Positions 52,301-61,318 of a DNA stretch of 64,000 nt are shown here, piece after piece. The notes under the pieces are model-generated. The model was not told where the DNA came from, ran no database searches, and saw only the letters and a list, made by a program, of their open reading frames with translations. The stretch covers positions 1-64,000 of the forward strand of contig CAZFHA010000020.1 of the NCBI GenBank assembly GCA_964518595.1. Direction: 5' to 3'. A program made the position numbers and the translations under genes. Each line of letters begins with the position of its first letter. The stretch's first letter is position 1. Origin of the DNA: CAZFHA01 sp964518595 (lineage in GTDB: Bacteria; Bacillota; Clostridia; Saccharofermentanales; Saccharofermentanaceae).

Positions 52301-53809
52301 CTAGGCGGCCGGCTCATCTGACATAAAGTTTTCTCGGTAAATATTAACAGTGATAGTTTCAGGGTTCTTGCTCTCAATGCGGAAATATTCTGAGACCGAG
52401 GACTCAATTTCAATAGGCAATTCTTTGACCCCTTCATTTTCAATTCCAGAAAAGTCTATAAAAGCCTGCAAATCCGAACTAGTTAGACTATTGATTTGTT
52501 TCTGTCGTCCAACTAGGCTAATAGAAACTGTTGTAACCGGATATTCCGGTGCCAGACCTTGTTCGGTAAGAACCTCGGCACTTCTGAACTGTAAAGACGC
52601 AGTCATGGTTCTGGTTACCACAGGGTTCGTAGTTACTTGAATGTAGAGCCATAAACTAGCTGAAATCAATAGGGATACCACTAAGTAAAAGACTCGCCGG
52701 GAGGGTGGTATTCGCGATTTCTTCTTGGTTACCGTGGGCATGATTGGTTCTTTGGGCGGATTCTCCATGGCAATAGTACGGCAATAGGCGGCAGTTTCCG
52801 GATCAAGGTTCGGCTGATTTCCATCCTGATCGGGCATGCAGACCTCGGCTGGACTTGATTCAGGCTTAGCCGGACTGGGCTTATTCTTGCGCCTTGATAA
52901 AGGCCAACGATAGCGCTGCTTAATACGCTGAGCAATAGTAACCGGCGTATTCTCAACGCCCAGTAGGAAACGCAAATTCTTGCGCAGATCCTGCCCATTC
53001 TGCATCTGATGCAAAATCCCCGCTACGGCCAAAGAAATAGTACCCCGCTCTTCTGATACCGCCACGGCAATAGCGTCACCCAATTCGCTGGCACCAATAG
53101 CCGCCCGGTGACGTGTTCCAAGATCATCTCGAACGTGAACATTATCTGCTAAGGGAATGTGACAGCGGGCAGCGGCAATCCGACCGCCGCGGATCAGAAT
53201 AGCGCCGTCATGAAGGGGCGAGCCCTTATAAAATATCGATTGCAACATGGCATCGGAAACATCCGAATCAAGGGCTACGGCATTCTCTTGATCTATCAGT
53301 TCGCTAAGTCTTGAGCTCCGCTCAAAGATAATCAGTGCACCGGTATATTGTTTCCCCATCTTGACACAGGCTGCTACCACTTCATCGATCATCTTGGCCA
53401 AATCACTCTGGCTGGTTTCCTCGTCCGGTGAAATAGCATTAGACAAAGAGGAAAAGGATTTAAGTCCTACCGCCTCTAAAGCCCGCCGCAGTTCTGGCTG
53501 GAAAATCACCACAAAAGCAATAGCTACAACATAAAGCAGGCTATTGAAGAGAAAGTTTACAACTTCTAACCCTAGTAAACTACTGACGACAAAAAATAGT
53601 ACAATCAGCAGTGCTCCTCGAAGTAGCTGCCAAGCCCGTGTCTCACGCATAAGACAAAGTAGTTTGTAAAGTACAAAGGTAATAAGAAGTATATCGGCAA
53701 TGTATCTTATGATGTCGATGGGGCCGCCAAAAAAGAAAATGCCGTTGTTGAGGCCTTTAAACATTTCTTGAACGAAGCTAACAATTTGAGAAATAAATTC
53801 GCTTCCCAA
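52301..53809 (-). CDS. Diadenylate cyclase CdaA fused to a YbbR (CdaR-like) domain
   Basis: Makes cyclic di-AMP. Seen: three N-terminal transmembrane helices, the DAC domain with PLHDGAILIRGG (DGA about 201-203) and GTRHRAAIGASELGDA (RHR about 233-235), then a linker of about 100 residues rich in Pro and Lys, a fourth transmembrane helix (VFYLVVSLLISASLWLYIQV), and one YbbR domain (about 400-490) on the outside. In B. subtilis these are two proteins, CdaA and CdaR (with several YbbR repeats). The start is set at TTG 53809 with AAGGAG seven bases upstream; an ATG at 53815 is the alternative. Followed by glmM. Confidence 0.93.
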   Translation of the reverse strand: MGSEFISQIVSFVQEMFKGLNNGIFFFGGPIDIIRYIADILLITFVLYKLLCLMRETRAWQLLRGALLIVLFFVVSSLLGLEVVNFLFNSLLYVVAIAFVVIFQPELRRALEAVGLKSFSSLSNAISPDEETSQSDLAKMIDEVVAACVKMGKQYTGALIIFERSSRLSELIDQENAVALDSDVSDAMLQSIFYKGSPLHDGAILIRGGRIAAARCHIPLADNVHVRDDLGTRHRAAIGASELGDAIAVAVSEERGTISLAVAGILHQMQNGQDLRKNLRFLLGVENTPVTIAQRIKQRYRWPLSRRKNKPSPAKPESSPAEVCMPDQDGNQPNLDPETAAYCRTIAMENPPKEPIMPTVTKKKSRIPPSRRVFYLVVSLLISASLWLYIQVTTNPVVTRTMTASLQFRSAEVLTEQGLAPEYPVTTVSISLVGRQKQINSLTSSDLQAFIDFSGIENEGVKELPIEIESSVSEYFRIESKNPETITVNIYRENFMSDEPAA

Positions 53810-53844
53810 GGGCATTCTCCTTTCACGAACAGTTCTAATCAAAC

Positions 53845-53853
53845 ATTATAGCA
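53845..53853 (-). promoter_or_regulatory. Extended -10 promoter of the cdaA-glmM-glmS operon
   Basis: On the minus strand TGC-TATAAT (TG at 53853-53852, -10 at 53850-53845) with start near 53838 and a leader of about 29 bases. No good -35. It separates this operon from the upstream transporter genes. Confidence 0.65.
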
Positions 53854-53872
53854 CAAAACTGTGCCAACATTT

Positions 53873-54841
53873 TCATCTTTCTTCGCGAAAATAGGGTACG
53901 CCAATGGCATGGGGTCCTCGCCAAGCATTTTTCCGACCATAGGTAATAATCAAGACGATAATGGTCAGGATGTAGGGATACATGTCCATAATGTACTGAT
54001 TGAAAAAGACTTGAGATTCCAGCCCAGGAAATTGTTGAATGGTTAAGCCGATGATGGACAGTGCCCCAAAAACAAAGGCACCGCCAATGGCCTTCAAAGG
54101 ATTCCAACGGACAAAAATTACTAAAGCTACCACGATCCAACCCTTGCCTCCGGTAATGTCCGCATGCCAGGTACGCTGCAGAACCAGCGGAATATAAAGA
54201 CCGGCCAAACCACAGAGCATTCCGCCAATTATAATATACAAATACTTAGTTCTGGTTACGGATATTCCGGAAGCATCTGCCGCCGCAGGATTCTCGCCCA
54301 CGGTTCTCAAGGTAAGTCCCGGCTTGGTCTTAAACAGAAAAAGCGTGGCGGCAATCGCTATTATAATCGCCCCATAGACAAAAACATCATGGGATAAAAA
54401 GGCAATATTTATAAAGCGTAAAAAAGGATTCTGCACATCACCTAGGGAAAAAGGGTGATAGCTAAAAAAAGCTGTAATGTGTTCTGGGGTATTCGTATTG
54501 GCTACGGTGCTGCCCAAGGTATTGGCAAGTCCAGCACCAAAGGCCGCCAAGGCCAAACCACTGACATTTTGATTGGCACGCAAAGTAACCGTCAAAACAC
54601 CATAAAGCAAAGCACCGAATCCGGCTCCCAGAGCCGCAGCCACAAGGGTTAAAAATAAATTTTGGGTTCGTACAGCAGTGACATAGCCAATCGCCCCCCC
54701 CATTAGCATCATACCTTCGACACCTAAATTTAAGTGGCCGGACCGCTCTGTGAGCAGCTCTCCAACGGTACCTAAAAGCAAAGAAACACTATAGGCTATA
54801 GCCGAGGCAATAAACGTAGCAATAACAAACGACATATCCAT
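53873..54841 (-). CDS. Nucleoside ABC transporter permease (NupQ-like)
   Basis: A 322-residue membrane permease of the BPD_transp_2 family. Seen: eight or so hydrophobic segments, LTERSGHLNLGVEGMMLMGG near the N-terminus, FLFKTKPGLTLRTVGENPAAA (signature loop for the ATPase partner), and a hydrophobic C-terminus. One base separates it from the upstream permease, so they form a heterodimeric channel. Last gene of xpt-bmp-ATPase-permease-permease. Confidence 0.9.
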   Translation of the reverse strand: MDMSFVIATFIASAIAYSVSLLLGTVGELLTERSGHLNLGVEGMMLMGGAIGYVTAVRTQNLFLTLVAAALGAGFGALLYGVLTVTLRANQNVSGLALAAFGAGLANTLGSTVANTNTPEHITAFFSYHPFSLGDVQNPFLRFINIAFLSHDVFVYGAIIIAIAATLFLFKTKPGLTLRTVGENPAAADASGISVTRTKYLYIIIGGMLCGLAGLYIPLVLQRTWHADITGGKGWIVVALVIFVRWNPLKAIGGAFVFGALSIIGLTIQQFPGLESQVFFNQYIMDMYPYILTIIVLIITYGRKNAWRGPHAIGVPYFREER

Positions 54842-54842
54842 C

Positions 54843-56000
54843 TTATTTCTCGCTCCCCTTCTCTAGGCTAATCGGAGTCTGTGAAGACTTCTCTCTAGGA
54901 ACAAAACGATAACGCAGAAAGAATTCACCGCCCAACGTAGACATTAAAATCAGCCCCTGAATAATATTTCCGATAGCTGAAGGAATGGAAAGCTTGATTT
55001 GAATTACCTGGGAGCCTTGCTCTAAGGCAGCAATGAGTAAAGAAACTATGGCAATAAAGGGGGCGGATAAATTGGCCAGCCAAGCAACAATAATGGCTGA
55101 AAAACCAGCACCTCCAGTGATAGAGGGTGACAAGGTAAAGACGGAACCACTGAGTTTTACCATACCAGCTAATCCGACTATACCACCAGAAATAATAACC
55201 CCTGTGAGCATGACTTTTTTAACATTCATACCGGCATAATGTGCTGTAGGAGCACTTTCACCCACCACCCTGATTTCGTAGCCTAGTTTGGTTTTTCGGA
55301 TTAAAAGAAAAATAAACAGAGCTACACCTAAGGCAATGATCCAGCCTATCTGCACACCAAACAAGGAGGGCAAACGCAGTTCATTGGGAATTGCTTTGAT
55401 CTTTGGAAAACCTTTTGCCTCCGGGTCACGCCACAAAACAAAATGCAAGTAACTAACAATCGCTAAGGCAATGTAGTTCATCATTAATGTGAATAAAGTT
55501 TCGTTGGTTCGAAAAAAGACCCGGAAAAATCCCGGTATAAAGGCCCATAAAGCGCCACCAAAAAAACCGGCTAAAGCCATAAGTATAACAAAAACAACTT
55601 GGAGGATAGCTCCGGTCTGAATCGCTATCAAAAAGTCACCGATTTGGATCTGAGTCAACATATCAGCCGGAATAGCCGGTAGGCGGTGCGCCACAAAGGT
55701 AGCGAAAATTGCCCCCATAATTAACTGCCCCTCGCCACCAATGTTCCAAAACTTCATCCGGAAAGCAACGGATAGACCTAAGGCCGTAATCATAAGCGGA
55801 ATGGCAATAGCTAGGGTATTCACCCAGCTGCTCCCGGAAGAAAAAGCACTACCAAGCAGAACACTAAAAGTAGCAATAGGATCATATCCCAATAGTGCAA
55901 TTAAAATACCAGCCAAAAATATCCCCACAGCTACTGAACCCAGTCGCACGAGAATTCTTTTCCAGCCGACTAGATCATCCCTCTTGGCTATTCGAAACAT
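54843..56000 (-). CDS. Nucleoside ABC transporter permease (NupP-like)
   Basis: A 385-residue permease of the same family. Seen: multiple transmembrane segments, WNIGGEGQLIMGAIFATFV near residue 90, RKTKLGYEIRVVGESAPTA and AGFSAIIVAWLANLS. The 5' end overlaps the ATPase gene by 26 bases, so translation is coupled. Together with the next gene it forms the membrane channel. Confidence 0.9.
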   Translation of the reverse strand: MFRIAKRDDLVGWKRILVRLGSVAVGIFLAGILIALLGYDPIATFSVLLGSAFSSGSSWVNTLAIAIPLMITALGLSVAFRMKFWNIGGEGQLIMGAIFATFVAHRLPAIPADMLTQIQIGDFLIAIQTGAILQVVFVILMALAGFFGGALWAFIPGFFRVFFRTNETLFTLMMNYIALAIVSYLHFVLWRDPEAKGFPKIKAIPNELRLPSLFGVQIGWIIALGVALFIFLLIRKTKLGYEIRVVGESAPTAHYAGMNVKKVMLTGVIISGGIVGLAGMVKLSGSVFTLSPSITGGAGFSAIIVAWLANLSAPFIAIVSLLIAALEQGSQVIQIKLSIPSAIGNIIQGLILMSTLGGEFFLRYRFVPREKSSQTPISLEKGSEK

Positions 56001-57582
56001 AATTTACCTCTCTTTGTAGCTCCTCCAAAGTAGTGCCCGACATCATTCGTCCCAGATCCTCTTTGGTTATTTCTGAACTTTTGGCTATACCCGTTACTTG
56101 ACCGGCACAAAGAACCATAATTCGGTCACACAGCTCAAGCAGAACATCTAAATCTTCGCCAATATAAAGCACCGCCACATCTTTAGCCTTTTGTTCATTA
56201 AGGAGTTGATAAATAGTGTAGGAGGAGTTAATATCTAAGCCTCTTACCGCATATGCTGTGATTAAAAGCTTAGGCTCTAAACGGATTTCCCGACCCAAAA
56301 TCACTTTCTGGATATTTCCTCCCGAGAGTTTTCGCACCGGATGAAAAATACCCGGTGTATTAATATCTAAATCCTTAACAATTTCCAAAGCCTTTTGGCG
56401 TGCCTCGGCATTTTTCACGAAGGGGCCTTTTTGGAAAGCATAGTCTTTCAGCAAAATATTATCAGCAATATCCATGGAAGCCACTAGCCCCATACCCAGA
56501 CGGTCCTCCGGAATAAAACTCATAGAAATTCCCATGCGAATAATTTCTCTGGGGGTTTTATTAAAGATATTCGTATTCTGGAAAAATATTTGACCCTGTG
56601 CGGGGGAAATAATTCCTGCTAAAGCCTCACAAAGTTCCTTTTGCCCGCTTCCCGCCAGTCCGGCTACCCCTAGGATCTCCCCATGTTGCAAGGTAAAAGA
56701 TACTTCTTTTAATTTTGTATAGCCATCTTCATCCTTTAAGGTAAGCTTTTCTACCCGAAGACACTCCTGACCTTTAGGGTTAGGTGGTAAACGCCGAATA
56801 GACAAGTCTACTTTACGACCGACCATCTTTTCCACCAACTCACCGGGAGTAGTGCTACCAATCTCATAAGTACCAATACTCTCTCCCTTTCGCAGCACGG
56901 TAACTCGGTCGCAGAGTTCCATGACTTCATTCATTTTGTGGCTGATAAAAACAATAGAACAACCTTGCTTGGTCATATTTTTTAGAATAACGAATAGATG
57001 ACGAATCTCTTGAGGGGTCAACACCGCAGTAGGCTCATCAAGAACCAGAATCTTCGCTCCACGGTAAAGTACCTTAATAATTTCAATGGTTTGCTTTTCA
57101 CTGACTGCCAGCTGTCCGGTGATCTTTTCTGGGTCTAGCTGCATACCATAGCGGGCAAAAAATTCATGCAATTGTCGATTCAGCTCTTTAGCTCTATAAC
57201 GAAAACCCTTCTGACCAGCCAAAATATTTTCGCCGGCAGTTAAGGCTTCGGCCAGCATAAAGTGTTGATGCACCATGCCAATCCCACACCGAATTGACTC
57301 TTTCGGTGAAGAAAAAATGCGCGGAACACCTTCAACCATAATCGTGCCTTCATCAGGCTGATAGATGCCGGACAAGATATTCATGAGGGTACTTTTACCG
57401 GAACCATTCTCACCTAATAGGGCGTGAATTTCCCCCTGACGAACTTGAAAATCAATACCATTATTCGCCTTAACCGAACCAAAAGACTTTTTAATTCCTG
57501 ACATAGAAAATGCTAAATCCGTAGACGCAGAAGATGGTGGGAGCAACTGGGGGTTCGCTGTTTTTTGTAAATCTGTCTCCAT
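55975..57582 (-). CDS. Nucleoside ABC transporter ATPase (NupO-like)
   Basis: An ATPase with two nucleotide-binding domains in one chain. Seen: Walker A GENGSGKST and Walker B LVLDEPTAVL with the degenerate signature LAVSEKQ in the first; in the second, GLAGSGQKEL (a degenerate Walker A) and the signature LSGGNIQK. This is the RbsA/BMP-transporter layout. The start at 57582 uses GGAG; the longer frame to 57621 runs through the terminator hairpin. 535 residues. Confidence 0.93.
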   Translation of the reverse strand: METDLQKTANPQLLPPSSASTDLAFSMSGIKKSFGSVKANNGIDFQVRQGEIHALLGENGSGKSTLMNILSGIYQPDEGTIMVEGVPRIFSSPKESIRCGIGMVHQHFMLAEALTAGENILAGQKGFRYRAKELNRQLHEFFARYGMQLDPEKITGQLAVSEKQTIEIIKVLYRGAKILVLDEPTAVLTPQEIRHLFVILKNMTKQGCSIVFISHKMNEVMELCDRVTVLRKGESIGTYEIGSTTPGELVEKMVGRKVDLSIRRLPPNPKGQECLRVEKLTLKDEDGYTKLKEVSFTLQHGEILGVAGLAGSGQKELCEALAGIISPAQGQIFFQNTNIFNKTPREIIRMGISMSFIPEDRLGMGLVASMDIADNILLKDYAFQKGPFVKNAEARQKALEIVKDLDINTPGIFHPVRKLSGGNIQKVILGREIRLEPKLLITAYAVRGLDINSSYTIYQLLNEQKAKDVAVLYIGEDLDVLLELCDRIMVLCAGQVTGIAKSSEITKEDLGRMMSGTTLEELQREVNYVSNSQEG

Positions 57583-57604
57583 TATTTTCTCCAAACACTG
57601 ATCT

Positions 57605-57644
57605 AAAAAACCCTGCGGCATCTCAGTCGCTTCTGAAATGCCGC
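57605..57644 (-). terminator. Hairpin between the binding-protein and ATPase genes
   Basis: GCGGCATTTCAG (57644-57633) pairs with CTGAGATGCCGC (57626-57615) on the minus strand, with one A-C mismatch, followed by AGGG and six Ts. It probably lets the binding protein be made in excess over the downstream membrane components. Confidence 0.85.
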
Positions 57645-57672
57645 AGCTCTAAAAGTAATTTTATTCTTGTTC

Positions 57673-58854
57673 TTAGTTCTTTATTGTACCAATGACACCT
57701 TCTACGAACCAGGACATTTGCATTTGATCTTCGTAAGGCAAGCTCTGTCCTTCCGGAACCTTAACTTCACCATTTTGATCCTTAATCGGCCCCTTGAATA
57801 CAAAGGCGTTACCCTCAGCGATAATTTGTGGTTCGGCTTTTTTTACAGCCGCTTCAGCCTCTGCAGAAACTAAATCGGTAAGCGTATCCAAAGCTACTAC
57901 GCCCTCTTTCATACCGCCCCAGTAGTTCTCGATTTCCCACTGACCATTAAGGACTTGTTCTATCTTGTGCTGATAGTAAACACCCCAATTCCAAATCGGT
58001 GCTGTGAGATAAGCCTTAGGTGCACCGGCATAGGGCAAGTCATACCCAATGGCATAAGCACCGGCTGACTCAGCCGCAGTAATAGCAGCCGTTGAATCTT
58101 GATGTTGAGCCATGACATCAACACCGGAAGCCAGTAAGGACTCAGCAGCAGCTTTCTCCTTATCCATATCAAACCAAGTATTCGTCCACACCACGGAAAC
58201 CGTAACCTCTGGATTAACCGAACGGGCACCGAGAGTGTAGGCATTAATCCCCCGAATTACTTCAGGTATAGGGAAAGCCGCTACGTAGCCAAGCTTGTTA
58301 TTCTTAGTCATAAGTCCACCAACAACCCCAGCCAAATAACGGGCACTTTCGATTTGTCCAAAATACGCATCCATATTTGTATCGTTCATGGTGTAGCCTG
58401 AGCAGTGGCAGAATTTTACCTCAGGATATTTTTCAGCCGCAGCAGCGGTAGGCTCCATATAACCGTAACTGGTAGTAAAAATTAACTCACAGCCTTCACC
58501 CACCAGATTGTCAATGGCAGCGGTAGTCGCGGTCGCATCATTATCATCAATACTTTCTAATTCAAAGATCTGAACTTTGTCTCCCAGCGCTTCTACCGCC
58601 TGAGCAATCCCTTGGGCGTGGGCTTGAGAGTAACCGCCATCATCTTTAGGGGATATGTAGATAACACCCACTTTCAGGACGTCGCCTTCTGTCTGCTCAG
58701 CTTCCTTTGCAGCACTGGAAGCTGTTTGTGCAGCCGAAGCGGATGATCCGCCGGTAGTTGTTTGACCACTGGTATTCGTAACAGAGCATCCAGCAGCGCC
58801 GATAGTGGTGAACAGCAGAATCAGGGTCAAAACCAGACCAAAAATTTTCCTCAT
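57673..58854 (-). CDS. BMP-family nucleoside-binding lipoprotein
   Basis: Extracellular substrate-binding protein of a BMP-type ABC importer. Seen: a lipoprotein signal (LILLFTTIGAAGC), then a Ser/Ala/Thr linker, KVGVIYISPKDDGGYSQAH, FTTSYGYMEP, YFGQIESARYLAGVVGG and QHQDSTAAITAAE, which match the basic membrane protein family. 393 residues. Downstream of xpt, upstream of the ATPase. The substrate is probably a purine nucleoside, inferred from the gene cluster. Confidence 0.92.
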   Translation of the reverse strand: MRKIFGLVLTLILLFTTIGAAGCSVTNTSGQTTTGGSSASAAQTASSAAKEAEQTEGDVLKVGVIYISPKDDGGYSQAHAQGIAQAVEALGDKVQIFELESIDDNDATATTAAIDNLVGEGCELIFTTSYGYMEPTAAAAEKYPEVKFCHCSGYTMNDTNMDAYFGQIESARYLAGVVGGLMTKNNKLGYVAAFPIPEVIRGINAYTLGARSVNPEVTVSVVWTNTWFDMDKEKAAAESLLASGVDVMAQHQDSTAAITAAESAGAYAIGYDLPYAGAPKAYLTAPIWNWGVYYQHKIEQVLNGQWEIENYWGGMKEGVVALDTLTDLVSAEAEAAVKKAEPQIIAEGNAFVFKGPIKDQNGEVKVPEGQSLPYEDQMQMSWFVEGVIGTIKN

Positions 58855-58888
58855 TTCTCTTCTCCTTTACTGAACAAACCTTGATGTA

Positions 58889-59473
58889 TTAGACCTCTTC
58901 TTCAAAGATGATAGTTCCATCTTTTTCAGACATAGATTTGATAATTGCCAGAGAATCTACTCTGACACCTAAATCACGAATGGCCTTGCCGCCAGCCTGA
59001 AAGCCCTTCTCAATCACAATACCTGCGCCAACAACCGTTGCACCGGCTTCTTTCACAATAGAGATTAAACCTTGAAGTGCTTGCCCATGAGCAAGAAAAT
59101 CATCAATAAAAAGTATATGATCTGAGGAATCAATAAAACGCTTGTTAATACGAACAATAGATTCTTTACCCCGAGTAAAGGAGAGAACCGGGGCTTGATA
59201 AGTATCTGCATCTAAATTTCTGGACTCTGTCTTCTTAGCACAAACCACCGGTACATCTAAAAAGAGCCCGGCAAAAACCGCTGGGGCGATGCCTGAACTC
59301 TCTATGGTAACAATCTTAGTTACGCCGCACCCAGCAAAACGCCGGGCAAATTCTTTACCGATGGCCTGCATAAACTGCGGATCAATCCGATGGTTCAAAA
59401 AACTGTCAACTTTGAGTACCTCTGTACCGATAACACGTCCCTCACAGAGGATTTTCTCTTTCAATAAATCCAT
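58889..59473 (-). CDS. xpt: Xanthine phosphoribosyltransferase
   Basis: Converts xanthine and PRPP to XMP. Seen: a type I phosphoribosyltransferase with the PRPP loop HILFIDDFLAHGQALQGL, VVCAKKTESRNLD and SGIAPAVFAG, as in B. subtilis Xpt; 194 residues from the start at 59473. First gene of the nucleoside transport operon, which fits purine salvage. No purine riboswitch is visible in the leader. Confidence 0.93.
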   Translation of the reverse strand: MDLLKEKILCEGRVIGTEVLKVDSFLNHRIDPQFMQAIGKEFARRFAGCGVTKIVTIESSGIAPAVFAGLFLDVPVVCAKKTESRNLDADTYQAPVLSFTRGKESIVRINKRFIDSSDHILFIDDFLAHGQALQGLISIVKEAGATVVGAGIVIEKGFQAGGKAIRDLGVRVDSLAIIKSMSEKDGTIIFEEEV

Positions 59474-59531
59474 AAAGCCCCACACCCTTACCCTTGCCCT
59501 GCGGCACATATATTTTTGAAATAACAAAGCT

Positions 59532-59559
59532 ATTATATGCCAAAGTTTTTAAACTTCAA
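59532..59559 (-). promoter_or_regulatory. Promoter of the xpt-nucleoside transporter operon
   Basis: On the minus strand, -35 TTGAAG (59559-59554), 16 bases, -10 TATAAT (59537-59532), with start near 59525 and a leader of about 52 bases. Confidence 0.7.
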
Positions 59560-59571
59560 AGAGAAAAAACG

Positions 59572-59607
59572 AGAAAAATCTTGCTAATTCGGTCTTTTAG
59601 CAAGATT
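59572..59607 (-). terminator. Terminator of the second Crp/Fnr gene
   Basis: AATCTTGCTAA (59607-59597) pairs perfectly with TTAGCAAGATT (59587-59577) on the minus strand and is followed by TTTCTC and further Ts. Confidence 0.85.
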
Positions 59608-59666
59608 TCATGCAGTAGCACCATAATTCTTTAAAAACGATCCCTAGACTTAGCCATTCCGTCAAA

Positions 59667-60392
59667 CTAGCGATTATAGGAAAAGCCCTCAATCACGTCA
59701 TTTTCTAGTTTAGATAGGTCTAACAATTCTATGGTTCTACCAAAAACCCGTAAAAGTCCATCCTTCTCCATCGAAATCAGCTCCCGAGAAAAAGACGGCC
59801 TGGGCATAGCTAATAATTTTGCAATTACTTCTTTAGATACCGGCAACTCTACCTTGTTACTATTACCATCATGGGTGTCGGGATGCTGTTCGTTTCGCAG
59901 TTCCAATAGGTAAAAAGCAATCTTATGACGCAGACTCTTCTGGGATAAAAGTGCAATTCGTCGATTCTGCCCCGTCACCCGATCCGATAAAATCCGTAAA
60001 AAATTGTTAAGAATAACCGGACTTTTGTCCATCAAAGCCAGCAAGGTCTCCCGACTGATGAAAAGTACCACCCCCTGAGTCATAGCCTCCAAGGTAAAAG
60101 GGTAGTCATTAAAACTGCCAAAAATCAGATCTTCACCAAAAAAGTCCCCCGGCCCCAAAAGGCCAATGGTGGCAAAATCACCGCTGGAAGTATATTTCTG
60201 CATAGCAATCTGCCCTTCCTCAATAACACCAATGCTACTGCAAACATCATTCTCATCTTCAATAATCTCGCCTCTGGCAAAAGTTCTCACCTTGGTAATG
60301 GCACAATAATGGTGAAAAGTTTCTCGATCCAATCCCGCAAAAAGGCTTGTCTGAGCCAAAACGTCACAGGGTTTTATTAATTCTGGGTGCAT
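59667..60392 (-). CDS. Crp/Fnr family transcriptional regulator
   Basis: A 241-residue regulator with a cyclic-nucleotide-binding-like N-domain (SSIGVIEEGQIAMQKY, LGPGDFFGEDLIFG) and a winged helix near 175-225 (VSKEVIAKLLAMPRPSFSRELISME). No FNR-type Cys cluster. Starts 14 bases after the PHP-domain gene with AGGAGAG; these two form an operon. Signal unknown. Confidence 0.92.
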   Translation of the reverse strand: MHPELIKPCDVLAQTSLFAGLDRETFHHYCAITKVRTFARGEIIEDENDVCSSIGVIEEGQIAMQKYTSSGDFATIGLLGPGDFFGEDLIFGSFNDYPFTLEAMTQGVVLFISRETLLALMDKSPVILNNFLRILSDRVTGQNRRIALLSQKSLRHKIAFYLLELRNEQHPDTHDGNSNKVELPVSKEVIAKLLAMPRPSFSRELISMEKDGLLRVFGRTIELLDLSKLENDVIEGFSYNR

Positions 60393-60406
60393 CTGTCTCT
60401 CCTACT

Positions 60407-61129
60407 TCATGAACCGAGTAAAATATAATCTTTTCGGCTACGAACGGTTGCAATAAAATCTTCGATGGAAGTAAGTTTTCTGCTAAAAGCCATTCCCCCA
60501 CCTAGAAGCGGTGAGGTGGCATGGGCATCGGAACCAGACATCGGAATTAAATTTTCTTTTTGGGCATATTCCTTAGCCTTTTGATTGTAATCGGGATTTC
60601 TATGACTGGCATTCACCACCTCAACCCCATCAGTTAACTCCGGCAACAACCGAATCTTACTAATGTAAAAGGCTTCTCGAAAGGGATGAGCATGGGTTAT
60701 AAATCCGCCGGACTGATGAACCGCATCAGCATACTGCTCAACGCTCCAGTTAAGAATGTCGGGATTCTGCCGCAAAAAATCCAGAGATAAGCCATAGGTC
60801 AGTAAGTCTGTATGGTGGTAGCCATACTCCCAACCAAAGAACACCTGTAAGCCTCGCTTCTCGCCCTCGGCCTTGGCCTCCAAAAAGCCCTGATAAAATA
60901 ATTCTAAGCGCTTTTCCCAAGAATAGCGACTGGGGATACACGTATTGCCGTTAAAAAAATGATCGGTGATAATAATCCCTTGATAGCCCGCCTCTGCATA
61001 AGCGGCTGCCATCTCAGCCCCAGTATTTACGGCGCAAGCGCTGGCTTGGCTGGTATGCATATGAGTTTCGTACTTATAGGGATAAAGTTCCTGGTTGTCT
61101 TTGCTCTCTTTGGTCTTAAAACTAAACAT
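60407..61129 (-). CDS. PHP-domain metallophosphoesterase-like protein
   Basis: A 240-residue PHP-domain protein. Seen: YETHMHTSQASACAV (first metal His pair), IIITDHFF, GGFITHAHPFRE and PMSGSDAHATS, the spaced His/Asp ligands of the PHP fold. Likely a metal-dependent phosphoesterase; the substrate is not known. GAGGAAGT precedes the ATG. Cotranscribed with the Crp/Fnr gene downstream. Confidence 0.9.
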   Translation of the reverse strand: MFSFKTKESKDNQELYPYKYETHMHTSQASACAVNTGAEMAAAYAEAGYQGIIITDHFFNGNTCIPSRYSWEKRLELFYQGFLEAKAEGEKRGLQVFFGWEYGYHHTDLLTYGLSLDFLRQNPDILNWSVEQYADAVHQSGGFITHAHPFREAFYISKIRLLPELTDGVEVVNASHRNPDYNQKAKEYAQKENLIPMSGSDAHATSPLLGGGMAFSRKLTSIEDFIATVRSRKDYILLGS

Positions 61130-61318
61130 ACTTCCTCACAATCTATTCAGTCAATAAAGTCAATCAAAAACCGGGCTATATTCTAGCTTGCCCCAACAGT
61201 AGGCAGTAGTTGTCTATTGTTAGGCTCTTCTACATCAATAAAATTATCAGAATTGATGGTAACTCCTCTATATAAGCAGTGTTATTGTAACCCAGACTTT
61301 CTACAGGGTCAATTTAAG

